Source of the DNA: Lachnospiraceae bacterium
Lineage (GTDB): Bacteria > Bacillota_A > Clostridia > Lachnospirales > Lachnospiraceae
Direction of reading: 5' to 3'
DNA: 20,434 nucleotides
Assembly (NCBI GenBank): GCA_017613055.1
Contig: JAGAES010000074.1
Coordinates: forward strand, 1-20,434
Positions 7,185 to 15,997 of this stretch are shown here, one piece after another. Both the position numbers and the translations under genes were made by a program. Below the pieces are notes generated by a model that worked only from the letters and a program-made list of their open reading frames with translations, was not told the origin of the DNA and did no database searches. The first letter of the stretch is position 1. Every line of letters begins with the position of its first letter.

Positions 7185-10100
7185 ATGGCATTTACCCATC
7201 TGCATGTGCATACGGAATACAGTCTTTTGGACGGCTCCGGAAAGATTAAGGAGATGGTCGCAAGAGCAAAGGAACTCGGCATGACGAGCCTCGCAATTAC
7301 CGACCACGGCGTCATGTACGGCGCCATCAACTTCTACAAAGCCTGCCGCGACGCGGGAATCCGACCGATTATCGGATGCGAGGTTTATGTGGCGCCGGGC
7401 TCCCGGTTTGAGCGCGAGGGTTCGATTACCGACAAGCGGTATTACCACCTTGTGCTTCTTGCCGAGAACGACCTCGGATACCGCAACCTGATGAAGATTG
7501 TTTCGAAGGGCTTCACCGAAGGCTATTACTATCGGCCGCGCGTGGACCGCGAGCTGCTGAAGCAGTACCACGAAGGACTGATTGCGCTCTCGGCGTGCCT
7601 TGCGGGCGAGGTGGCGACGGCGCTCCGGATCGGCCTTTATGATGAGGCGAAAGACCGTGCGCTTTCGCTTCAGGACATATTCGGCAAGGGCAACTTCTTT
7701 CTTGAACTGCAGGATCATGGCATTCCGGACCAGAAGGCGGTCAACCAGGGGATTTTAAAACTTCATAAAGAGACCGGCATTCCGATGGTCGCGACCAACG
7801 ATGTGCACTACATCCATGCGGACGACGCATCGGCGCACGACGTGCTCCTATGCATCCAGACGCAGGCGAAGGTCAGTGACGAGAACCGCATGCGCTACGA
7901 CGGCGGCCAGTATTACCTGAAGTCCGAAGAGGAGATGCGGACGCTCTTTCCGTATGCGGAGGAGGCGCTTGACAACACCGCGAAGATTGCCGAACGATGC
8001 AACGTCGAGATTGAATTCGGAAAGTACAAGCTGCCGCGGTTTGATGTACCCGAAGGCTACACCGCATTTGAATATCTGAAAAAGCTTTGTGAGGAAGGCA
8101 TCAAAGTCCGTTACCCGGACAACTGGCAGGAGCATACGGACAGGCTTTCGTATGAGCTCGGCGTTATCCGCGACATGGGATTTGTCGATTACTTCCTGAT
8201 TGTGTGGGATTTTATCCGTTACGCGAAGGACAATGACATTCCGGTAGGTCCCGGGCGAGGCAGCGGCGCAGGCAGCATTGTTGCGTATTCGCTCCGCATC
8301 ACCGACATCGACCCGATAAGGTACAACCTGATTTTCGAACGGTTCCTGAATCCGGAACGTGTCACGATGCCCGATATCGATATTGACTTCTGCTATGAAA
8401 GACGGCAGGAAGTCATTGACTATGTAAACCGCAAGTACGGTCACGAGCAGGTCGTACAAATTGTGACGTTCGGAACGATGGGCGCGAAGAGCGTCATTCG
8501 TGACGTGGCGCGCGCCATGGATATGCCGTATGCCCGCGCGGACGCGGTCGCAAAGATGATTCCGAACGACCTCGACATGACGATTGACAAGGCACTCTCG
8601 ATTAACCGTGAGATGGCCGACCTCGTCTCAAGCGACCCGGAGATCGAAGAACTCGTCAACATTTCAAGAAGGCTCGAAGGACTTCCGCGCCATACGTCGA
8701 TGCATGCGGCGGGCGTCGTTATCTCGAACGCTCCGGTCGACGAATACGTGCCGCTTTCGTGTAACGCGGACGGCGTCGTAACGACGCAGTACACAATGAC
8801 GACCATCGAGGAACTCGGTCTTTTGAAGATGGATTTCCTCGGCCTTCGTACACTTACCGTGATTAAGAACGCCGAGGATCTGGTGCGCCGCAGAAAACCG
8901 GACTTTAAAATGGCGGACATCCCTTACGACGACCCCGGCGTATACGAGCTGATCAGTTCCGGCAAGACCGACGGCATCTTCCAGCTTGAGAGCGGCGGCA
9001 TGAAGAGTTTCATGAAGGAACTGAAGCCGAAGAATCTCGAGGAAGTCATCGCGGGCATCAGCCTGTACCGGCCCGGTCCGATGGACTTCATTCCGCAATA
9101 CATTGCCGGCAAGGAGAATCCCGAGAGTGCAGTTTACGACTGCCCTCAGCTCGAGCCGATTCTGAAGCCGACATACGGCTGTATCGTTTACCAGGAGCAG
9201 GTCATGCAGATTGTTCGGGACCTCGCGGGGTACAGCATGGGACGATCCGACCTGGTGCGCCGCGCCATGAGTAAGAAGAAAGCCGAAGTCATGGCGAAGG
9301 AACGTATCTACTTCATCGAAGGCAATGAGGAAGCAGGCGTTCCCGGCTGTAAGGCGAACGGCATTCCGGAGGCGGTCGCCAACCGCATCTTCGACCGGAT
9401 GACCGATTTTGCAAAGTACGCGTTCAACAAATCGCACGCGGCCTGCTACGCGGTCGTTTCATACCAGACCGCATACCTGAAGAAGTATTACCCGGTGGAA
9501 TTCATGGCGGCATTGATGACATCGGTACTGCACGATTCCGGCAAGCTGGCCGGTTATATCTTAAACCTGAAACCGCTCGGCGTTTCGATGCTTCCGCCGG
9601 ACATTAACCGCGGCGAGAGCGAGTTCGGCGTAACCGAAACCGGAGACGGAAAGTTTGCGATTCTTTACGCGCTATCCGCAATCAAAGGCCTCGGTAAGCC
9701 GATTATCGACGCGCTTGTTACGGAGCGTGAAGCGAACGGCCCGTTTACGAACCTGAAGGACTTCATCAAACGGATGTCGCCTCTGGGCGTTAACAAACGC
9801 GGCATCGAAAACTTCATCAAAGCGGGCGCGCTTGACTGCCTGCCCGGCACGAGAAAGCAGAAGATGCAGGTTTACAACAGCATCATGGAAGGCGAATCGT
9901 TCGAGTCGAAGAAGAACATCGAAGGACAGTTCTCGCTGTTCGATCTGATGGAGCCCGAGAAGCGCCCCGAAGAGATTGCGTTCCCGAACTGCGGCGAATT
10001 CCAGCCGGAGGAACGGCTCGCGTTTGAAAAGGAAGTGCTCGGTGTCTATATAAGCGGCCATCCGATGCAGGAATACCTGACGCTTTTACAGAAGTACAGC

Positions 10101-10670
10101 ACGAATAACACTGCCGAATTCGAGCTCGACGAGGAAACCGGCGTACCGGCCGTGGCAGACGGGGCAAATGTGATACTCGGAGGCATGATTGCGGCGAAGC
10201 AGGTGAAGACAACAAGGAACAATGCGATGATGGCCATCCTCACATTTGAGGATATGGTCGGAACCGTTGAGGTTCTCGTGTTCCCGAAAGACTACGAGCG
10301 GCTCCGCAATCAGCTGAATGTGGATGAGAAGATGTTCATCAAGGGACGCGTCTCCGTTGAGGAGGATAAGCCTGCGAAGATTCTTTTACAGGATGTCCGG
10401 GCATTCTCCGACATCCCTGCCGACATCTACATCCGTTATGAGTCGACGGCCGAATTCGAAGCGGACCGCGAAGGGCTTGAGAAACTTTTACAGGAGAGCG
10501 ACGGAACGTCCCGCGTGGTTGCTTACATCAAGCCGGAGAAACGCATGTACAACATGCCGTTAAGCCTGACGGTTTCTTGTGACAAGGAGTTTCTCGACCG
10601 CTTAAAGGAGCGTTACGGTGCGGAAAATGTGGCACTGAAATATAAGGACTTTTCATTTTCGAGGTATTAA
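7185..10670 (+). CDS. dnaE: DNA polymerase III subunit alpha (DnaE)
   Basis: DnaE is a C-family replicative DNA polymerase. In low-GC Gram-positives it usually extends RNA primers before PolC takes over. The 1161-residue protein begins with a PHP domain (HLHVHTEYSLLDG, then AITDHGVMYG). The polymerase catalytic Asp residues lie in MPDIDIDF (397 and 399) and LLKMDFLGL (550), and the palm loop GPGRGSGAGS is present. Tandem helix-hairpin-helix sequence lies around 805-865 (YALSAIKGLGKPI), and an OB-fold lies around 995-1075 (GGMIAAKQVKTTRNNAMM). No 3'-5' exonuclease insert is seen, so it is not PolC. AGGAGG at 7173-7178 is a strong ribosome site. It heads a long co-oriented gene run. Confidence 0.97.
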   Translation: MAFTHLHVHTEYSLLDGSGKIKEMVARAKELGMTSLAITDHGVMYGAINFYKACRDAGIRPIIGCEVYVAPGSRFEREGSITDKRYYHLVLLAENDLGYRNLMKIVSKGFTEGYYYRPRVDRELLKQYHEGLIALSACLAGEVATALRIGLYDEAKDRALSLQDIFGKGNFFLELQDHGIPDQKAVNQGILKLHKETGIPMVATNDVHYIHADDASAHDVLLCIQTQAKVSDENRMRYDGGQYYLKSEEEMRTLFPYAEEALDNTAKIAERCNVEIEFGKYKLPRFDVPEGYTAFEYLKKLCEEGIKVRYPDNWQEHTDRLSYELGVIRDMGFVDYFLIVWDFIRYAKDNDIPVGPGRGSGAGSIVAYSLRITDIDPIRYNLIFERFLNPERVTMPDIDIDFCYERRQEVIDYVNRKYGHEQVVQIVTFGTMGAKSVIRDVARAMDMPYARADAVAKMIPNDLDMTIDKALSINREMADLVSSDPEIEELVNISRRLEGLPRHTSMHAAGVVISNAPVDEYVPLSCNADGVVTTQYTMTTIEELGLLKMDFLGLRTLTVIKNAEDLVRRRKPDFKMADIPYDDPGVYELISSGKTDGIFQLESGGMKSFMKELKPKNLEEVIAGISLYRPGPMDFIPQYIAGKENPESAVYDCPQLEPILKPTYGCIVYQEQVMQIVRDLAGYSMGRSDLVRRAMSKKKAEVMAKERIYFIEGNEEAGVPGCKANGIPEAVANRIFDRMTDFAKYAFNKSHAACYAVVSYQTAYLKKYYPVEFMAALMTSVLHDSGKLAGYILNLKPLGVSMLPPDINRGESEFGVTETGDGKFAILYALSAIKGLGKPIIDALVTEREANGPFTNLKDFIKRMSPLGVNKRGIENFIKAGALDCLPGTRKQKMQVYNSIMEGESFESKKNIEGQFSLFDLMEPEKRPEEIAFPNCGEFQPEERLAFEKEVLGVYISGHPMQEYLTLLQKYSTNNTAEFELDEETGVPAVADGANVILGGMIAAKQVKTTRNNAMMAILTFEDMVGTVEVLVFPKDYERLRNQLNVDEKMFIKGRVSVEEDKPAKILLQDVRAFSDIPADIYIRYESTAEFEADREGLEKLLQESDGTSRVVAYIKPEKRMYNMPLSLTVSCDKEFLDRLKERYGAENVALKYKDFSFSRY

Positions 10671-10672
10671 CT

Positions 10673-11665
10673 ATGGCATTTTTAAAGGGTAAACGGACGG
10701 ATATCAAACAGATTGCGGTACTGACGAGCGGAGGCGACGCGCCGGGCATGAACGCGGCAATCCGCGGCGTTGTCCGTACGGCGGTTGTAAACGGTCTTAA
10801 GGTAAAGGGAATAAGGCGCGGCTACACCGGTCTTTTGGAGGAAGATTTCCTCGATATGGACGCGCGGAGCACGTCCGATATCATCCAGCGCGGCGGCACG
10901 ATTCTTTATACCGCAAGATGTGCAGAGATGATGACGGAAGAGGGCGTACAGAAAGCTGCCGAGATTATCCGTAAGAATAATATCGACGGGCTTGTGGTCA
11001 TCGGCGGCGACGGTTCCTACCGGGGAGCGAGAGAGCTTGCAAGTCATGGCGTCAACGTGGTAGGCGTTCCCGGGACCATCGATCTCGACATCGCCTGCAC
11101 CGATTATTCCATCGGGTTTGATACCGCTTTGAATACCGCCATGGAATGTATTGACCGCGTGCGCGACACGTCGGCGTCCCATGAGCGCTGCAGCATCATT
11201 GAGGTTATGGGCCGGAAAGCCGGACATATCGCGCTCTGGTGCGGTATCGCGAACGGCGCCGAGGAAATTCTCGTGCCCGAGCGTTATGACTACGAGGAAC
11301 AGGCGATTATCGACCGGATTGCGAGAAGAAAGAAGCTCGGCAAGAAGCTGCATATCATTATCAACGCGGAAGGCATCGGCGATTCGAACGGTATGGCAAA
11401 GCGCATCGAAGAGGCGACCGGACTCGAGACGAGAGCCACGATTATCGGTTACATCCAGCGCGGCGGAAGCCCGACCTGCAGAGACCGCGTATTCGCCTCG
11501 GTAATGGGCTCGAAGGCGGTGGATATCCTGGTGAGCGGCGGAACAAACCGCGTGGTGTGCTACCGCGAAGGGCAGTTTACCGATATGGACATCTTTGAGG
11601 CGCTTGAGATGCAGAAGGATCTGGACAATTCCCTCTGGGAGATTTCCAGAAAGCTCTGCCGATAG
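10673..11665 (+). CDS. pfkA: 6-phosphofructokinase
   Basis: The enzyme phosphorylates fructose 6-phosphate to the 1,6-bisphosphate, the committed step of glycolysis. The nucleotide loop TSGGDAPGMNAAIRG is at 18-32. GGDGSYRGA at 111-119 has Gly at the position that favours ATP, where PPi-dependent enzymes have Asp. Substrate-binding segments are MGRKAGHIAL (179-188) and the C-terminal IGYIQRGGSPT. The catalytic motif reads PGTIDLDIACTD: the base Asp137 and Asp139 are kept, but Leu138 replaces the Asn found in nearly all family members. Length (330) is normal. It starts two bases after the dnaE stop, so it depends on the dnaE transcript, an arrangement common in Clostridia. ATP-PFK is the best call; the Leu substitution deserves a check. 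Confidence 0.93.
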   Translation: MAFLKGKRTDIKQIAVLTSGGDAPGMNAAIRGVVRTAVVNGLKVKGIRRGYTGLLEEDFLDMDARSTSDIIQRGGTILYTARCAEMMTEEGVQKAAEIIRKNNIDGLVVIGGDGSYRGARELASHGVNVVGVPGTIDLDIACTDYSIGFDTALNTAMECIDRVRDTSASHERCSIIEVMGRKAGHIALWCGIANGAEEILVPERYDYEEQAIIDRIARRKKLGKKLHIIINAEGIGDSNGMAKRIEEATGLETRATIIGYIQRGGSPTCRDRVFASVMGSKAVDILVSGGTNRVVCYREGQFTDMDIFEALEMQKDLDNSLWEISRKLCR

Positions 11666-11680
11666 AGGAGAAAACCGGAT

Positions 11681-12205
11681 ATGTATCATCCGAAGAATTT
11701 CAAACAGAACCGGAACGTCCCGATCCCGGAAGGCCTTCTGAACGGACAGTCGCTCGGAAACCTTGCGCCGATGCGTTTCGGAGGCACGACGGTCGACGAC
11801 GCCGGATGCGGTCCGCTTGCCGTTTACAATGCCATGCAGTACCTCGGAAAGCCGATTACGCTTGCCGAGGTTCTTCGGGAACTGGAGATTTATGCGGCGC
11901 CGATCGGGGGCAGATTCGGCACGTCCGGCATATTGATGACGATTTTCTTTCTCAGGCATCACATTAAATTTCGTTATATAAGACGCATAAAGAAGATTGA
12001 CCAAAGCCGTGCCGGTGTGTTATTGTACTGGACAAAGCGTCCGGTTTTCTCGGGCGGACATTACGTCTTCTACAAGAAGGAAGAAGACGGCAGAATTGCG
12101 GTTTACAATCGTTTCAGCAACAGCGGGGAGATTCACTACTACCGCTCAATCGGGGAGACAATCCCTCAGAAACGGATATGTATGGTGTTTGCATTGAAAA
12201 AATAA
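11681..12205 (+). CDS. Uncharacterised protein with a papain/C39-like Cys-His-Asn arrangement
   Basis: I cannot assign a known gene. The 174-residue protein has no signal peptide and no clear membrane helix, so it is probably cytoplasmic. It resembles papain-like folds of the C39 type: DDAGCGPLAVYNAMQYLG has a Cys (43) at the start of a helix, SGGHYVFYK has a His (127) on a strand, and AVYNRFS places Asn (143) about 16 residues later, the order of a Cys-His-Asn triad. The first 35 residues are polar and Asn/Pro-rich. It may be a cysteine peptidase or amidase, or a protein that has reused the fold for binding. It follows pfkA by 15 bases and precedes the RibU-like gene by 26 bases, so it is part of the same transcript. 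The family assignment is an inference from motifs only. Confidence 0.6.
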   Translation: MYHPKNFKQNRNVPIPEGLLNGQSLGNLAPMRFGGTTVDDAGCGPLAVYNAMQYLGKPITLAEVLRELEIYAAPIGGRFGTSGILMTIFFLRHHIKFRYIRRIKKIDQSRAGVLLYWTKRPVFSGGHYVFYKKEEDGRIAVYNRFSNSGEIHYYRSIGETIPQKRICMVFALKK

Positions 12206-12231
12206 ACTGGTGGGGAAGAAAAGGAGACAGA

Positions 12232-12894
12232 ATGAACGAAACAGAAGAAGTAAAGAAAGAACAGAAAAACGGTGCGGGCCGCAGCAAAACCTTTGTAAGG
12301 ACGTATCAGCTTGCGTTAATCGGAATCCTTTCCGCAATTGCGTGCGTGCTGATGATTCTGGAATTCCCGCTGACATTTATCGCCCCGGATTTCTACAAAT
12401 TCGATTTCAGTGATTTCCCGGCAATTATCGGCGCATTTGCGCTCGGTCCGATTCCCGGTGTGATCATTGAGGGACTTAAGAATCTTCTGAAGATTTTAGT
12501 AAAGGGAAGCGGCTCCGGTTTCATCGGCGAGGCGGCCAATTTTACGATGGGCGCATTCTTTGTCCTTCCGGCATCCCTTGTATATTATTACAAAAAGACC
12601 AAGAAACGCGCAGTCATCGGTCTTGTGATTTCCACTGTCGTCTGTGTGGTCGCCGGTTCGCTTCTGAATGCGTTTATTCTCCTCCCTGCTTACAGTGAGT
12701 TCTACGGGGCTCCGATTGAAGCGTTCATTGCGGCGGGCACGAAGGTTCACAGTATTATTACCGACCTTCCCACATTTGTCATTTTCGCGGTTGCGCCGTT
12801 TAACCTTTTGAAGTACTCCGTAATTTCGGTTCTTACGATTCTGATTTATAAGAGCATCAGCCGCGTTTTGAAAAATCCTATGGAGAGAGCGTAA
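12232..12894 (+). CDS. ECF transporter S component, RibU-like (riboflavin likely)
   Basis: S components are small membrane proteins that bind a vitamin and work with the shared EcfA-A'-T energising module, whose genes are not in this window. The 220-residue protein has a basic, hydrophilic N-terminus and about six hydrophobic segments. The stretch FPLTFIAPDFYKFDFSDFPA, then IIGAFALGPIPGVIIEGLKN, is the characteristic L1-loop region of RibU-type proteins. The start at 12232 is chosen over an in-frame ATG at 12178 because AAGGAG at 12221-12226 sits five bases upstream and the longer form would overlap the previous gene. There is no room for an FMN riboswitch, so if riboflavin is the substrate it is not controlled here in the usual way. 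The next gene starts on the last base of its stop (TAATG). Confidence 0.8.
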   Translation: MNETEEVKKEQKNGAGRSKTFVRTYQLALIGILSAIACVLMILEFPLTFIAPDFYKFDFSDFPAIIGAFALGPIPGVIIEGLKNLLKILVKGSGSGFIGEAANFTMGAFFVLPASLVYYYKKTKKRAVIGLVISTVVCVVAGSLLNAFILLPAYSEFYGAPIEAFIAAGTKVHSIITDLPTFVIFAVAPFNLLKYSVISVLTILIYKSISRVLKNPMERA

Positions 12895-13493
12895 TGGAGT
12901 CCAATTCTGTCGACAACCGGGAAGAGTTCTTGCATGAAGAGGGCGAAGTGCATCTTGCCGGACCGATGCGCTTTCAGGACCTGTTCGCCTTTCGGCTCAG
13001 GTATTCGTTCTTCGGGCTGAACGGGCTTGCGTACTGGATTCTGACGGCGCTCGTGCTTGTATGCCTTGTCGGATACTGGGACCGTTACGAAACACAGTCG
13101 AAGGTGCTTCTGTTTGTGATTCTCGGGATTCTTCTGATTTATATCCCGGGCGGTTCCGCGCTTCGGACTCTTTCGTATACTGCGCAGATGAAGGCGAACG
13201 GCATTGTCATGGAATACTTCGTTAATTCGAACGGCATTCAGATTATTCAGAAGCAGGAAAGCCCTGCAATCATGCCGCCTTCGGATGCCGAACCCAAAGA
13301 GCAGTCGGAGATTATCCGCTGGGAGATGATCCGGAAAGTCAAAGAGACGCGCAAACGCTTCTTCCTTTATGTGCTTAAAAACTCGGCATTTGTCTTCGCG
13401 AAAGACCAGCTCGGCGGGCAGACCGATGCGCTCAGACGGTTTATTGAGGAAGGCCGTGCGAAGGCCTCTTCGGAGGTGCGCGATGGAGTTTGA
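12894..13493 (+). CDS. YcxB-like membrane protein of unknown function
   Basis: The 199-residue protein has a soluble N-terminus of about 40 residues, two membrane helices (about 44-62 and 70-88) and a C-terminal cytoplasmic domain. That domain contains IIRWEMIRKVKETRKRFFLY followed by AFVFAKDQL, which matches the layout of YcxB-like domains (a Trp, a basic turn, then a strand ending near a Pro/Ala-Lys). No enzymatic motif is visible. It is held between a one-base overlap with the RibU-like gene and an 11-base overlap with tsaE, so it is translationally coupled on both sides. The YcxB label is based on pattern recognition and should be treated as tentative; the membrane topology is more secure. 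Confidence 0.7.
   Translation: MESNSVDNREEFLHEEGEVHLAGPMRFQDLFAFRLRYSFFGLNGLAYWILTALVLVCLVGYWDRYETQSKVLLFVILGILLIYIPGGSALRTLSYTAQMKANGIVMEYFVNSNGIQIIQKQESPAIMPPSDAEPKEQSEIIRWEMIRKVKETRKRFFLYVLKNSAFVFAKDQLGGQTDALRRFIEEGRAKASSEVRDGV
13471..13476 (+). promoter_or_regulatory. Ribosome binding site that fixes the tsaE start
   Basis: CGGAGG six bases before the ATG at 13483 selects this start over the in-frame ATG at 13369, which would put 38 residues of unlikely Arg/Ser-rich sequence in front of the TsaE fold and overlap the upstream gene by 125 bases. Confidence 0.7.
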
Positions 13494-13902
13494 GACTTAC
13501 TCGGCGGAGGAAACGTTCCGCCTCGGCGAGATGACCGGCGGCAAGCTTAAGCCGGGTACAATTGTGTGCCTGAACGGCGACCTCGGCGTCGGAAAAACCG
13601 TATTCGTTAAGGGTGTTGCGAAGGGGCTCGGCATTAAGGAGCCGGTCGTAAGCCCGACGTTTACGATTCTTCAGGAATACAAAGAAGGCAGCATTCCGCT
13701 TTACCATTTCGACGTATACCGGATTGAGGACCCCGAAGAGATGTACGAAATCGGATTTGACGATTATCTGTACGGCGACGGCGTGTGCCTGATTGAGTGG
13801 GCCAGGCGCGTTTCGGAGCTGATTCCCGACGGAGCGCTTCGGATTACTATCGCGAAGGACCCGGAGAAAGGGCTTTCTTACCGGAAGATTACCATTGAGT
13901 AG
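13483..13902 (+). CDS. tsaE: tRNA t6A biosynthesis ATPase TsaE
   Basis: TsaE is the small ATPase that binds the TsaB-TsaD complex and is needed for repeated cycles of N6-threonylcarbamoyladenosine formation at position 37 of ANN-decoding tRNAs. With the start at 13483 the protein has 139 residues, the usual size. The Walker A loop is NGDLGVGKT (31-39). The family motifs SPTFTILQEY and YHFDVYRIEDPEE follow, and LIEWARRV carries the conserved Glu-Trp. It overlaps the upstream membrane protein gene by 11 bases and lies nine bases before tsaB, so the partner proteins are made from one message. Confidence 0.95.
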   Translation: MEFETYSAEETFRLGEMTGGKLKPGTIVCLNGDLGVGKTVFVKGVAKGLGIKEPVVSPTFTILQEYKEGSIPLYHFDVYRIEDPEEMYEIGFDDYLYGDGVCLIEWARRVSELIPDGALRITIAKDPEKGLSYRKITIE

Positions 13903-13911
13903 GAAGAGATT

Positions 13912-14628
13912 ATGAAGATTCTTGCAATCGACAGCTCGGGGCAGGTTGCTTCGGTCGCCGTTGTGACGGAAGACGCCGTGCTCGGATCGTATTCGGTGAA
14001 TTACAAAAAGACGCATTCGCAGACGCTTCTTCCGATGGTCGAAGAGGTCATGAAGATGACCGAAACCGAAGGGGCGGATTTCGACGCGATTGCGGTCACG
14101 AACGGACCGGGTTCTTATACGGGACTCCGCATAGGTTCCTCGACCGCGAAGGGTCTTGCGATGGTCTGGAATAAGCCGGTAGTACCGGTTCCGACCGTAG
14201 ACGCGCTCGCGGCCAATCTTGCCGGGCGCGCGGGAATCATCTGTCCGATTATGGACGCGCGGCGCGGACAGGTTTATACGGGACTTTACCGTTTTGACGG
14301 CAACCGCCTTGTAACGGTGAAGCCGCAGGTGTGCACGCTGTTGTCGGATGTGATAGATGAGATGAATGCAATCGGGGAGACCGTCACATTTCTCGGAGAC
14401 GGAGTGCCGGTGCACAAGAATACGATTGCTGAACTGGTGAAGGTGCCGTACACGTTCGCGCCGATGCACCTTTCGATGCAGAATGCGGCAGCGCTCGGAT
14501 GGCTCGCAACGGAGTATTTCCGTGAGGGCAGGACGGTGACCGCGGCGGAACTGGTGCCCGAATACTTACGGCAGTCCCAGGCCGAGCGGGAACGGGAGGA
14601 GAGACTTGAACATCATACCGTTATGTGA
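13912..14628 (+). CDS. tsaB: tRNA t6A biosynthesis protein TsaB
   Basis: TsaB is the non-catalytic actin/ASKHA-fold partner of TsaD. The N-terminus MKILAIDSSGQVASVAVV is the first phosphate-loop-like strand pair, THSQTLLPMVEEVM and VTNGPGSYTGLRIGSSTAKG are family hallmarks, and CPIMDARRGQVYTGLYRF follows. At 238 residues it is full length for Gram-positive TsaB. GAAGAGA just before the ATG is a modest ribosome site. Its 3' end overlaps rimI by 23 bases. Confidence 0.95.
   Translation: MKILAIDSSGQVASVAVVTEDAVLGSYSVNYKKTHSQTLLPMVEEVMKMTETEGADFDAIAVTNGPGSYTGLRIGSSTAKGLAMVWNKPVVPVPTVDALAANLAGRAGIICPIMDARRGQVYTGLYRFDGNRLVTVKPQVCTLLSDVIDEMNAIGETVTFLGDGVPVHKNTIAELVKVPYTFAPMHLSMQNAAALGWLATEYFREGRTVTAAELVPEYLRQSQAEREREERLEHHTVM
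14594..14600 (+). promoter_or_regulatory. Ribosome binding site for the TTG start of rimI
   Basis: GGGAGGA lies five bases before the TTG at 14606, inside the end of tsaB. It gives MNIIPLCEEW as the N-terminus, which fits the family, and no ATG is available until well inside the acetyltransferase fold. Confidence 0.65.
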
Positions 14629-15049
14629 GGAGTGGCTTCCGAAGGTCGTCGAACTCGAACGCAGCTGCTTTTCAAAGCCGTGGACCGAGCAATCGTTCCG
14701 GGACGTCATGGCGGACCCGCTTTTTTCCTTCCGGCTTGCCGTTGAAGGCGATTCGCTGCTTGGATACGGCGGCGTATATTATGCAGGCGATGAGGCAAAT
14801 GTGACCGACATCGCCGTAGCAAAGGAACACCGCGGACGCGGCATCGGAACGGCGCTTGTTAGAGACATTCTTAATGAAGCGAAAGAGCGCGGGGCGGAGC
14901 GTGCCTTCCTTGAGGTACGCGTCGGAAACGCGCCCGCAATCCATATCTATGAAAAATGCGGCTTCGTCCGGAAGGGCGTCCGCAGAAACTTTTACACGGA
15001 CCCGGCGGAAGACGGTTACGTGTATGCCTGTCAAGTGACGAAAGAATGA
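14606..15049 (+). CDS. rimI: Ribosomal-protein-alanine N-acetyltransferase RimI
   Basis: RimI is a GNAT enzyme that acetylates the N-terminal alanine of ribosomal protein S18, and in some bacteria other N-termini. The 147-residue protein has the acetyl-CoA loop HRGRGIGTALV (75-85), the catalytic Glu in FLEVRVGN (Glu103) and the general-acid Tyr in IHIYEKCGF (Tyr115), which fall at the same positions as in the enterobacterial enzyme. It starts with TTG within tsaB, and the gene pair tsaB-rimI is widely conserved. Substrate identity is inferred from family and context. Confidence 0.9.
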   Translation: MNIIPLCEEWLPKVVELERSCFSKPWTEQSFRDVMADPLFSFRLAVEGDSLLGYGGVYYAGDEANVTDIAVAKEHRGRGIGTALVRDILNEAKERGAERAFLEVRVGNAPAIHIYEKCGFVRKGVRRNFYTDPAEDGYVYACQVTKE

Positions 15050-15062
15050 TCCGGAGGTTACT

Positions 15063-15977
15063 ATGCTGGATGTCTGTTTGCTCGGAACCGGAGGAATGAT
15101 GCCCCTGCCGGGGCGTTTTCTGACTTCGTGTCTGACGCGTTTCAACGGAAGCAGTCTGCTGATTGACTGCGGGGAAGGTACGCAGGTGGCGCTTCGAAAG
15201 AAGGGCTTCAGCTGTCATGACATCGATGTCATTGCCTTTACCCATTATCACGGTGATCACATCAGCGGCCTTCCGGGACTTCTGCTTTCCATCGGCAACT
15301 CAGAGCGGACCGAGCCGGTTACGTTGGTCGGACCGCCCGGACTGGAGACCGTCGTGAACGCGCTTCGGATTATTGCGCCGGAACTTCCTTTCCCGCTTAA
15401 GTTTATCGAACTGACGACGCCGAAGCAGCAGATTGAGATCAACGGCTACCGCCTCGAGGCGTTCAAGGCCCGCCATAACGTGACCTGTTACGGTTATTCG
15501 CAGGTGATTCTCCGGGCCGGCAAGTTCGACCCGCAGAAGGCCAAGAAGAACAACGTCCCGATGTGTTGCTGGAGCAAGCTTCAGAAGGGACAGACGGTCG
15601 AGTATGAGGGAAAGACTTATACGCAGGATATGATTCTCGGACCCGAGCGGAAAGGCCTTAAGCTGACCTATTGCACTGACTCGCGGCCGACCAAGCTGGT
15701 CACCGAGAGCGCAGGCGGATCCGATCTGTTCATCTGCGAGGGCATGTACGGTGAGAAGGGCTCCGAAGCGAAGGCAAAAGAGCACAGCCATATGACATTT
15801 GCCGAGGCGGCGAAGATTGCGAAGGAAGCGGAGGTCAAAGAACTCTGGCTCACGCATTACAGCCCGGCGCTTGTGCGTCCCGAGGATTTCGAGGAGAACG
15901 CACGCGAGATTTTTCCGAACTCGCATGTGTGCAGGGACGGAAGAACAGTCACTTTATTATTTGAAAATGAGGAGTAA
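15063..15977 (+). CDS. rnz: Ribonuclease Z, short form
   Basis: RNase Z is a zinc endonuclease of the metallo-beta-lactamase fold that cuts the 3' trailer from tRNA precursors lacking an encoded CCA. At 304 residues it is the usual bacterial short form. Zinc ligands are visible: THYHGDH (His61, His63, Asp65, His66), ARHNV (His138), CTDSRP (Asp206) and LTHYSP (His265). The family segments [10 protein letters not shown] and [10 protein letters not shown] are also present; the latter belongs to the region near the flexible arm. GGAGG at 15053-15057 is a good ribosome site. The gene sits between rimI and tsaD, inside a group otherwise devoted to t6A formation, and upstream of two serine tRNAs without CCA, which fit its substrate class. 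Confidence 0.94.
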   Translation: MLDVCLLGTGGMMPLPGRFLTSCLTRFNGSSLLIDCGEGTQVALRKKGFSCHDIDVIAFTHYHGDHISGLPGLLLSIGNSERTEPVTLVGPPGLETVVNALRIIAPELPFPLKFIELTTPKQQIEINGYRLEAFKARHNVTCYGYSQVILRAGKFDPQKAKKNNVPMCCWSKLQKGQTVEYEGKTYTQDMILGPERKGLKLTYCTDSRPTKLVTESAGGSDLFICEGMYGEKGSEAKAKEHSHMTFAEAAKIAKEAEVKELWLTHYSPALVRPEDFEENAREIFPNSHVCRDGRTVTLLFENEE

Positions 15978-15997
15978 CCGCTTCGGCGGATTCGGTT

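Noticed and set aside
10682..12004. Reverse-strand open frame of 440 codons opposite pfkA
   Set aside because: No recognisable motif, no ribosome site, and fully covered by pfkA and the following gene on the other strand.
12178..12231. Earlier ATG for the RibU-like gene
   Set aside because: It lies inside the preceding gene without a good ribosome site, while AAGGAG precedes the ATG at 12232.
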